Of a stretch of DNA of 64,000 nucleotides, positions 18,257-24,981 are shown one piece after another (positions within the stretch are counted from its first letter, which is position 1; each line of letters opens with the position of its first letter). Origin of the DNA: Cronobacter sakazakii (lineage in GTDB: Bacteria > Pseudomonadota > Gammaproteobacteria > Enterobacterales > Enterobacteriaceae); assembly GCF_000982825.1 (NCBI RefSeq), contig NZ_CP011047.1, forward strand, positions 2,418,001 to 2,482,000, written 5' to 3'. A program made the position numbers and the translations under genes. The notes below the pieces were generated by a model. It searched no databases. It was not told the DNA's origin and worked only from the letters and a program-made list of their open reading frames with translations.

Positions 18257-19903
18257 ATGGAACTTCTGCGTCTCGTCTGGCGCCAGTATCGCTGGCCGTT
18301 TTCTCTGGTGCTCGCGCTGAGCCTCGCCAGCGCGGCGCTCGGCATCGGGCTTATCGCCTTCATTAATCAACGCCTGATTGCCACTGTCGATCTTAATGCC
18401 TCGGTGCTGCCGGAGTTTCTCGGCCTGCTGGTGCTTTTGATGGCGGTGACGCTCGGCTCCCAGCTGGCGCTGACCATGCTCGGCCACCACTTTGTTTACC
18501 GGCTGCGCGGTGAATTTATCAAACGCATTATGGATACGCCGGTCGGGCAGATAGAAAAGCTCGGCAGCGCCACGCTGCTGGCAGGGCTGGCGAGCGATGT
18601 GCGCAATATCACCGTCGCGTTTGTGCGCCTGCCGGAGCTGGTACAGGGCGTTATTCTGACGCTCGGCAGCGCCGCCTACCTCGGCTGGCTGTCCGGCAAA
18701 ATGCTTGTGGTAACCGCGCTGTGGATCGCGGTGACAATGTGGACAGGCTATCTGCTGGTGCAGCGGGTCTATAAACACCTCTCCACGCTTCGTGAGGTGG
18801 AGGACAGCCTGTATGAAGATTTCCAGATAGTGCTGGAAGGGCGCAAAGAGCTGGCGCTCAACCGCGAGCGCGCAGAGTACATCTTCGATAAGATCTACAC
18901 GCCGGACGCGCAGCGTTACCGCGAACAGATTATCCGCGCCGATACTTTCCATCTGAGCGCCGTTAACTGGTCGAATATTATGATGCTCGGCGTGATTGGC
19001 CTGGTGTTCTGGATGGCGAACGGGCTTGGCTGGGCCGATACTACCGTCGCGGCCACCTATTCGCTGGCGCTGCTATTCCTGCGCACGCCGCTGCTTGCGG
19101 CGATGGGCGCGCTGCCGCCGCTGCTCTCCGCCCAGGTGGCGTTTAACAAACTCAAACAGTTTCAGCTCGTGCCTTATGAGCCGGCCTTTGAACGCCCGGC
19201 GCGCAATGACCACTGGCAGCAGCTGGAATTACGTGACGTCACCTTTACCTATCACGACGGCAGTTTCAGCGTGGGGCCGATTAATCTCACTATCCATCGC
19301 GGCGAACTGCTGTTCCTGATTGGCGGCAACGGCAGCGGCAAATCGACGCTCGCCATGCTCTTAACGGGGCTGTATGAACCCGCATCCGGCGAAATCCTGA
19401 TCGACGGCAAACCGCTCGCCGCAGGCGACATGGCCGCGTACCGCCAGCATTTTTCGGCGGTGTTCACCGATGTCTGGCTGTTTGACAAACTGCTCGGCCC
19501 AGGCGGTGAAGAGGCGGACCCGGCGCTGGTGGAAACCTGGCTTCATCGCCTGAAAATGGTCAATAAGCTGACGCTTGAGAACGGCAAAATCCTCAACCTG
19601 AAACTCTCGAAAGGGCAGAAAAAGCGCGTGGCGCTGCTGCTGGCGCTGGCGGAAGGGCGCGATATCATCCTGCTTGATGAATGGGCCGCCGATCAGGACC
19701 CGCATTTCCGCCGCGAGTTTTATCAGGTGCTGCTGCCGCTGATGAAAGAGATGGGTAAAACCGTGTTCGCCATCAGTCATGACGATCACTATTTCATTCA
19801 TGCCGACCGGCTGCTGGAGATGCGCCAGGGCGTGCTGTCCGAACTGACCGGCGACGAGCGCCAGCTCGCGAGCCGCGACGTGCTGGCGCGCACCGGCAGT
19901 TAA
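18257..19903 (+). CDS. yojI: ABC exporter YojI (microcin J25 / peptide efflux)
   Basis: Fused membrane-plus-ATPase exporter; in E. coli it pumps out microcin J25 with TolC and affects L-cysteine export. It has 548 residues (547 in E. coli). Six predicted membrane helices lie within residues 1-310. The ATPase domain has Walker A GGNGSGKST, signature LSKGQKKR and Walker B IILLDEW, followed by an H-loop SHDD. The start ATG 18257 has no strong Shine-Dalgarno. A perfect short palindrome AAGAATTATTCTT lies just upstream (18184-18196). A strong terminator follows at 19956. Confidence 0.94.
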   Translation: MELLRLVWRQYRWPFSLVLALSLASAALGIGLIAFINQRLIATVDLNASVLPEFLGLLVLLMAVTLGSQLALTMLGHHFVYRLRGEFIKRIMDTPVGQIEKLGSATLLAGLASDVRNITVAFVRLPELVQGVILTLGSAAYLGWLSGKMLVVTALWIAVTMWTGYLLVQRVYKHLSTLREVEDSLYEDFQIVLEGRKELALNRERAEYIFDKIYTPDAQRYREQIIRADTFHLSAVNWSNIMMLGVIGLVFWMANGLGWADTTVAATYSLALLFLRTPLLAAMGALPPLLSAQVAFNKLKQFQLVPYEPAFERPARNDHWQQLELRDVTFTYHDGSFSVGPINLTIHRGELLFLIGGNGSGKSTLAMLLTGLYEPASGEILIDGKPLAAGDMAAYRQHFSAVFTDVWLFDKLLGPGGEEADPALVETWLHRLKMVNKLTLENGKILNLKLSKGQKKRVALLLALAEGRDIILLDEWAADQDPHFRREFYQVLLPLMKEMGKTVFAISHDDHYFIHADRLLEMRQGVLSELTGDERQLASRDVLARTGS

Positions 19904-19920
19904 GCCGCGCGCATCAAAAA

Positions 19921-19940
19921 GGCGGAAACGTTCTTCCGCC
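19921..19940 (-). terminator. Terminator of the SulP gene (minus strand)
   Basis: GGCGGAA / TTCCGCC stem. On the minus strand it is followed by TTTTTGATG, so it fits the gene ending at 19979. It lies only 17 bp after the yojI stop. Confidence 0.75.
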
Positions 19941-19955
19941 TTGCAGAGCCTTAAA

Positions 19956-19979
19956 CCACCGCGCTGGCGGTGGTTTTTT
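19956..19979 (+). terminator. yojI intrinsic terminator (plus strand)
   Basis: CCACCGC / GCGGTGG stem followed by TTTTTT. It ends at the last base of the convergent SulP stop codon, so the two convergent genes use separate back-to-back hairpins. Confidence 0.85.
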
Positions 19980-21472
19980 CAGAGTTTACCGCTCAGCCGC
20001 TGGTGGAATTCGTGGCTGCGCATATCCAGCCCTTCAATTTCCACTTTCGCGTTATAGCGCTGATAGTGCGTTTCGATGGCGTCCAGCGCCGCGACGGTCG
20101 AGGCGTCCCAAATCTGCGCGTGGGTTAAATCGATGATCACCCGCGCCGGATCGTCGGCGTAGCGGAAATGCTCGTAGAGATCGTTGCTGCTTGCGAAAAA
20201 CAGCGGGCCGCGCACCCGGTAGCGCACCGCGGCTCCGTTATCGATAACCTCGCGCTCAGCGCGCACCACGTGGGCAACGCGACGCGCGAAGAGCATCATC
20301 GCAAACAGTACGCCGCCCGCGACACCAATAGCGAGGTTGCCGGTCCAGACGGTGGCGATAACGGTAACGACCATCACCAGCGTTTCAGAGACCGGCATGC
20401 GTTTGAGCGTGGCAGGCGCGATGCTATGCCAGTTCAGCGTTTTCGCCGCGACCACCATCATAATGCCCGCCAGCACGACCATCGGGATCTGCGCCATCAC
20501 GGCGCTCAGCCCGGTCACCATCAGCAATAATACCAGCGCGGCGGCGATGGTGGAAAAGCGCGAGCGGGCGCGGCCCAGCTCTACGTTCACCACCGTCTGG
20601 CCGATCATCGCGCAGCCGCCGATGCCGCCATAAAACCCGCTCAGGATATTGGCAACACCCAGCCCCCAGCATTCGCGGCGTTTGCTGGACGGCGTGTCGG
20701 TGATGTCATCCACCAGACGCGCTGTTAAAAGCGATTCCATCAGCCCGACAAACGCGATGCTCAGCGCGCAGGGCCAGACGATACGCAGGGTGTCCAGGTT
20801 AAGCGGCACCAGTAGTTGCGTAAAGCCCGGCAGGCCCGGCGTCATCGGGCCTTCGTCGCCGACCGTCGGCGGCGTCAGCCCGCACGCCCAGGCGATGACC
20901 GTTACCGCGACAATCGCCACCAGCGGCGACGGCACGCTTTTGGTCATGCGCGGCAGGAGAAGCACGATGGCGAGCGTGGCGGCAAACAGCAGCCAGACCA
21001 TCTGGCTCTGCCCCCAGACGTGCGGCACCTGCGCCATAAAAATCAGGATGCCGAGCGCGTTCACAAAGCCGGTCATCACCGAGCGCGGGATGTAACGCAT
21101 CATGCGCGCCAGCCCCAGCAGCCCGAAGAGGATCTGGATGATGCCGCCCAGCACCAGCGCGGGAAGAATGTAGCCGACGCCGTGCTGATGCACCATCGGG
21201 CCAATAACCAGCGCCACCGAGCCTGCCGCCGCGGTGACCATCGCCGGGCGTCCGCCGAGCAGGGACATACTGAAGCACAGCACAATGGACGCCACAAGGC
21301 TCACTTTCGGGTCGACGCCCGCAATGACCGAGAACGAAATCACTTCCGGGATCAGCGCCAGCGCGGTCAAAACGCCCGCCAGCGTTTCGCGCATCAGCAG
21401 GCGCGGTGTGCGCAGCACATGCGCGACAGAAAGCTCAGGCACCGCCCGAGCCGCAGTTTGAGTATCAGACAT
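19979..21472 (-). CDS. SulP-family inorganic anion transporter with STAS domain
   Basis: Inner-membrane anion transporter of the SLC26/SulP superfamily, which moves sulfate, bicarbonate or related anions; the substrate cannot be read from the sequence. From the ATG at 21472 (MSDTQTAARAV) it has 497 residues. Earlier in-frame codons exist, but homology to SulP N-termini begins near here. The transmembrane part (about 25-390) includes the typical GLTPPTVG and GFYGGIGGCAMIGQT segments. The C-terminal STAS domain (about 400-497) contains VIIDLTHAQIWDASTVAALD. It begins the block that replaces the K-12 mqo-eco-nap region. Confidence 0.88.
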   Translation of the reverse strand: MSDTQTAARAVPELSVAHVLRTPRLLMRETLAGVLTALALIPEVISFSVIAGVDPKVSLVASIVLCFSMSLLGGRPAMVTAAAGSVALVIGPMVHQHGVGYILPALVLGGIIQILFGLLGLARMMRYIPRSVMTGFVNALGILIFMAQVPHVWGQSQMVWLLFAATLAIVLLLPRMTKSVPSPLVAIVAVTVIAWACGLTPPTVGDEGPMTPGLPGFTQLLVPLNLDTLRIVWPCALSIAFVGLMESLLTARLVDDITDTPSSKRRECWGLGVANILSGFYGGIGGCAMIGQTVVNVELGRARSRFSTIAAALVLLLMVTGLSAVMAQIPMVVLAGIMMVVAAKTLNWHSIAPATLKRMPVSETLVMVVTVIATVWTGNLAIGVAGGVLFAMMLFARRVAHVVRAEREVIDNGAAVRYRVRGPLFFASSNDLYEHFRYADDPARVIIDLTHAQIWDASTVAALDAIETHYQRYNAKVEIEGLDMRSHEFHQRLSGKL

Positions 21473-21577
21473 GAGTATTTGCAGGTGTTTTATAATGAGC
21501 GCCGCCCTTTGCGGGCAGCAGGGACGGGCGATGGTACAGAGCAAGGCGACAAAACGCCAGCCTTGCGACCGCGCCGA

Positions 21578-21790
21578 TTACTCAACACGCTGGTAAGGAA
21601 AGCGGTCCTGAATGGCTTTACGGAAGTAGCGGCCCTTTGATGGGGCGCGCGCCAGCGCGAGCCACACCTGCTCCGGCACGTTCTGGTAGTGATAGACCGC
21701 GCCGCTGTGAAAGGCGATTTCCAGCACCCGGCGGTCCAGGTCATAGCCGACCGACGCCAGGCTTCTGGAGACGACATCTTCTCGTTGCAT
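21578..21790 (-). CDS. KTSC-domain small protein
   Basis: 70-residue protein that is essentially one KTSC domain. The pattern V-S-R-S-L-A-S-V-GYD, then LEIAFHSGAVYHYQNVP and SKGRYF ... FPY, matches the family, which takes its name from a domain fused to some lysyl-tRNA synthetases. Its function is unknown; nucleic-acid-related roles have been suggested for the family. ATG at 21790. It lies upstream of the SulP gene on the same strand with 105 bp between, so co-transcription is possible. Confidence 0.8.
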   Translation of the reverse strand: MQREDVVSRSLASVGYDLDRRVLEIAFHSGAVYHYQNVPEQVWLALARAPSKGRYFRKAIQDRFPYQRVE

Positions 21791-21871
21791 TACGTCCTCG
21801 CGGCGGATGAGACAATGGTATGAAGTATAGCGCTGAAACCTGTGAGAGCGGCCGAGGACATCGCAGATAAA

Positions 21872-21896
21872 AAAACCAGCCTTAACGGCTGGTTTT
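21872..21896 (-). terminator. Terminator of the fimbrial gene pair
   Basis: AAAACCAGCC / GGCTGGTTTT stem with a five-base loop. On the minus strand it is followed by a run of seven T, 34 bp after the chaperone stop at 21930. Confidence 0.9.
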
Positions 21897-21929
21897 GATG
21901 GATATTTTAACGCCAGAACCAGAGCACAG

Positions 21930-22727
21930 CTATTGAGATACGAGGCGTGATCCCAGCCTGAGGCTGTTTCCGCCGCGATCGTCAGTCACCTGCCAGACGA
22001 TATTATCCCCGCCAGGCTCTGGCGGCAGAGAATAGGTTGCTGATCCTTTTGGTGGCAACATTCTTCCTTGCGTATCAATTGTTTTTTCGCCCACCATCAG
22101 GGAATAAAAGGTAATCCAGTAAGGTGTCGGATTCTCCGCATGCAGGGTATTTCCCGCCCGGCTAAATATCACTTTTTGATAATCGCTGCGGGTCGGTGCT
22201 TTTAAACCGGCAGGACGGTAAAATAATTTCATCCGCTGATTTATGGCCACAGCCAGCGCATGTCTTTTTTGTTCCAGCCCTTGCGGGCTGGCTTTAATCG
22301 TGATCCAGTAAACCGATTCCCGGTCAGTGGGAAGAGGTGCATTTTTGTAAATAATATGAAGTTTTCTGACGTTATTCGGGTCGAGTCGGAATAACGCTGG
22401 GGATACTTCAAATGGTGGTGTTGACGCACTGTCTGTTGTGCCCGTGACTGCATCGCTATCCACCCATGATTCAATCAGCCAGCGTTCTTTGCTCTGGTTT
22501 CGTACGGTCAAAGAATGTTGTTTTTGTCCTGGCTGATAAATAACCCGCGTTCCTTCAATCACGACGCCGGTTTGCGCTCCGGATGCCGTCGCTGCAGGCG
22601 CCTGGATAATTCCCGTCATGGTCATCTGGACAGTATCTGCGGCCTGTGCGCCCTGCGCCCAGCTAATTCCACCTGAAATGAGCAACGTCATCAACGTAGT
22701 TTTTGAAAATAATTTACTGGCAGACAT
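21930..22727 (-). CDS. Periplasmic fimbrial chaperone (PapD family) with unusual N-terminal extension
   Basis: PapD-like chaperone that completes pilin subunits by donor-strand complementation. It has 265 residues. Signal peptide to about residue 29 (AQGAQAA/DT). The Ig-like domain begins at GVVIEGTRVIY, with the family's RKLHIIYKNAPLP segment carrying the F1-G1 region, and a second domain at about 155-265. Between the signal and the first chaperone strand lie some 25 residues (DTVQMTMTGIIQAP...) not usual in the family and resembling the start of a mature pilin. The gene follows the adhesin by 13 bp with its own RBS (AGGAG) and ends the operon. No usher is present in the window. Confidence 0.85.
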   Translation of the reverse strand: MSASKLFSKTTLMTLLISGGISWAQGAQAADTVQMTMTGIIQAPAATASGAQTGVVIEGTRVIYQPGQKQHSLTVRNQSKERWLIESWVDSDAVTGTTDSASTPPFEVSPALFRLDPNNVRKLHIIYKNAPLPTDRESVYWITIKASPQGLEQKRHALAVAINQRMKLFYRPAGLKAPTRSDYQKVIFSRAGNTLHAENPTPYWITFYSLMVGEKTIDTQGRMLPPKGSATYSLPPEPGGDNIVWQVTDDRGGNSLRLGSRLVSQ

Positions 22728-22740
22728 AATATTTCTCCTG

Positions 22741-23703
22741 TTATTGGTAATTGATAGTCACGGTGGCCGAAGCATTCGCATCACCGGCGGCGACTATCTC
22801 TGCCGTTTGTAAATAACGGGCCTTCCAGCCAAAATTGAGTATGGTTGGAGTAAGTGGTTTAAATTGGCTAATGCTGCCGATCGGAACGCCATTATTATTG
22901 GCGTCCACAATTTGAATGGCCACGCCGCTGGCGGTCAGTACGCTGCTGGGCGTTAATTTAATGGCGCCCGGTTGAGGGGTGGCCGTGTCTGCCGTGGCAT
23001 CCAGTTTTGCATACACCATAATTCCGGCAGGGCAGCTGAGTTTAATCGGAAGCTCCACACTGGCTGTGGTGCTGTTGATACCGGTAAACTCTGTGGTGAG
23101 ATGATTGTTTAAATTTGCCGCAACCGTAGGCGTCAGAACGGTACATGACAGGGAAGGAACGACAATTGTTGTATTTCCCATGTTGTACGCTCTGTCCTGA
23201 TGTTCCGCTGAGGAATAATAGAAATTTTTGACGGCCAATTGCTTTATATCTAAAACCCCGGCTTCTGGCGTATCAGATGTTTTTATGAGATCGACAATGG
23301 TCGGATTCGCATCATAAGCTGCAGTCGGGCCTGTCCAGACAGGGCTTGAAGTATAGGGGGACGTAAAATAAAACCCATTTTGCAAAACGCGAACCCCAAT
23401 GCCCTGAAGGTTTGTTTCATAGACATGGCTGATGGAGGTTTCATTCGCAGAATAAGATAAGTGAAAATGAAAATAACCGTAAGATCCAGCGTCACACTCC
23501 ATTTCTTTATTATTTGTGGCGGGTATTGATTGCGAAGCGATAACCCCGCCGACGGGAATATCTGATGTCACCGTCACTGTTCCGAAATTCACAGTCGCAT
23601 CAGGTTGCGGATAGATAACACAATTCGCTAATGCTTGTGTTATACCCGCAATGAGCAACACTACCACACATAAAGTGTGATATAATATTTTCTGGTTTTT
23701 CAT
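22741..23703 (-). CDS. Fimbrial tip adhesin / minor subunit
   Basis: Secreted two-domain fimbrial protein of 320 residues. ATG at 23703 (MKNQKILYHTL) is preceded by AAGGTAG; the open frame extends 11 codons further without homology. Signal peptide to about residue 27 (QALA/NCVIYP). The N-terminal half (about 28-180) looks like a receptor-binding lectin domain with a CV...C cysteine pattern. The C-terminal pilin domain (about 185-320) has SCTVLTP, LSCPAGI and ends TVTINYQ, the conserved penultimate-tyrosine-like pilin end used in donor-strand exchange. It probably caps a chaperone-usher fimbria. The receptor is unknown. Confidence 0.8.
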   Translation of the reverse strand: MKNQKILYHTLCVVVLLIAGITQALANCVIYPQPDATVNFGTVTVTSDIPVGGVIASQSIPATNNKEMECDAGSYGYFHFHLSYSANETSISHVYETNLQGIGVRVLQNGFYFTSPYTSSPVWTGPTAAYDANPTIVDLIKTSDTPEAGVLDIKQLAVKNFYYSSAEHQDRAYNMGNTTIVVPSLSCTVLTPTVAANLNNHLTTEFTGINSTTASVELPIKLSCPAGIMVYAKLDATADTATPQPGAIKLTPSSVLTASGVAIQIVDANNNGVPIGSISQFKPLTPTILNFGWKARYLQTAEIVAAGDANASATVTINYQ

Positions 23704-23713
23704 GTTTTCTACC

Positions 23714-23848
23714 TTAAATAAATGGCTGACTTGCATTCATCCGGACGTAATAACGCCAGATGTCATCGCCTATTTTTATACTGTTTATTTCCTGGCTCTT
23801 GTTCAGGGGTGCAGATAAAAAGAGGGTTGCCGCGGTTTTCAGGACTGA
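23714..23848 (-). pseudogene. 3' remnant of an upstream fimbrial-operon gene truncated at IS1
   Basis: An open frame enters from the IS1 edge at 23848 and runs 44 codons to a TAA at 23714-23716, 10 bp before the adhesin ATG, the spacing expected of an operon neighbour. The end of the peptide reads IWRYYVRMNASQPFI. It is too short to assign; an usher or minor subunit would be expected here. The rest of the gene is not found on the other side of the IS1, so it was deleted rather than just interrupted. Confidence 0.55.
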
Positions 23849-23903
23849 GGTGATGCTGCCAACTTACTGATTTAGTGTATGATGGTGTTTTTGAGGTGCT
23901 CCA

Positions 23904-24179
23904 GTGGCTTCTGTTTCTATCAGCTGTCCCTCCTGTTCAGCTACTGACGGGGTGGTGCGTAACGGCAAAAGCACCGCCGGACATCAGCGCTATCTCTGCT
24001 CTCACTGCCGTAAAACATGGCAACTGCAGTTCACTTACACCGCTTCTCAACCCGGTACGCACCAGAAAATCATTGATATGGCCATGAATGGCGTTGGATG
24101 CCGGGCAACCGCCCGCATTATGGGCGTTGGCCTCAACACGATTTTCCGCCATTTAAAAAACTCAGGCCGCAGTCGGTAA
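23904..24179 (+). CDS. insA: IS1 InsA, copy 2
   Basis: 91 residues, same sequence as in copy 1. Zinc-finger and helix-turn-helix repressor; N-terminal half of the frameshifted transposase. Confidence 0.95.
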   Translation: MASVSISCPSCSATDGVVRNGKSTAGHQRYLCSHCRKTWQLQFTYTASQPGTHQKIIDMAMNGVGCRATARIMGVGLNTIFRHLKNSGRSR

Positions 24180-24601
24180 CCTCGCGCATACAGCCGGGCA
24201 GTGACGTCATCGTCTGCGCGGAAATGGACGAACAGTGGGGATACGTCGGGGCTAAATCGCGCCAGCGCTGGCTGTTTTACGCGTATGACAGGCTCCGGAA
24301 GACGGTTGTTGCGCACGTATTCGGTGAACGCACTATGGCGACGCTGGGGCGTCTTATGAGCCTGCTGTCACCCTTTGACGTGGTGATATGGATGACGGAT
24401 GGCTGGCCGCTGTATGAATCCCGCCTGAAGGGAAAGCTGCACGTAATCAGCAAGCGATATACGCAGCGAATTGAGCGGCATAACCTGAATCTGAGGCAGC
24501 ACCTGGCACGGCTGGGACGGAAGTCGCTGTCGTTCTCAAAATCGGTGGAGCTGCATGACAAAGTCATCGGGCATTATCTGAACATAAAACACTATCAATA
24601 A
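24098..24601 (+). CDS. insB: IS1 InsB, copy 2
   Basis: 167-residue catalytic frame, reached by -1 frameshift at the A6C run (24155-24161). Complete. Confidence 0.95.
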   Translation: MPGNRPHYGRWPQHDFPPFKKLRPQSVTSRIQPGSDVIVCAEMDEQWGYVGAKSRQRWLFYAYDRLRKTVVAHVFGERTMATLGRLMSLLSPFDVVIWMTDGWPLYESRLKGKLHVISKRYTQRIERHNLNLRQHLARLGRKSLSFSKSVELHDKVIGHYLNIKHYQ

Positions 24602-24616
24602 GTTGGAGTCATTACC

Positions 24617-24721
24617 ACAGACAAAGTAATTAAAAACAGAAACAAAAGAATGACTATTTTCCTGACGGAAACAGACGTCCGTTGTTTTCTGCGTCCGGGT
24701 CAGAATAAAGAACGGCTGTAA
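24617..24721 (+). other. Open frame abutting IS1 copy 2 (possible truncated gene end); rest of gap AT-rich
   Basis: On the plus strand a frame is open from the IS1 edge through an ATG at 24650 to a TAA at 24719-24721 (34 codons), ending PGQNKERL. It may be the last part of a gene lost in the deletion, or chance. I see no other gene in 24722-24930. Confidence 0.25.
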
Positions 24722-24930
24722 AAAATACTGAATCAAAACAGGACAGGAAATGTGCTTTTTCCAGGGACTTTCGGGGCTTCATTCGGGGAAAAACGGCATG
24801 GTATATAATTGTAAATATTATCAATTGATTAGGTTTTTTCTCCACGTTTAATCACTGCTGCGAAAAACTAAGGAAATATTTGAAATAATAGTGTGCATCG
24901 TTAAACGGAGATACACCGTATATGCAAAGG

Positions 24931-24956
24931 ATTTCGGCTCCCTACGGAGCCGAAAT
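24931..24956 (-). terminator. Hairpin after the inverse autotransporter gene
   Basis: Perfect 11-bp stem ATTTCGGCTCC / GGAGCCGAAAT with loop CTAC, 26 bp after the stop at 24982. On the minus strand only CCTTTGC follows, a weak U-tract, so this is a probable rather than certain terminator. Confidence 0.6.
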
Positions 24957-24981
24957 CAGGGGAGTTAATAAGATGCCATGC

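Larger units (their letters stand above)
23849..24616 (+). mobile_element. IS1 copy 2, without target duplication
   Basis: Complete 768-bp IS1 with canonical ends. The left flank is CAGGACTGA and the right flank ACAGACAAA: no 9-bp (or 8-bp) duplication. This means the flanking DNA has been rearranged since insertion, most simply by an IS1-promoted adjacent deletion. A truncated fimbrial gene directly abuts its left end. Encoded proteins are identical in translation to copies 1 and 3. Confidence 0.97.

Noticed and set aside
24654..24845. 63-codon minus-strand frame right of IS1 copy 2
   Set aside because: GTG start without RBS, biased AT-driven composition and no family match.
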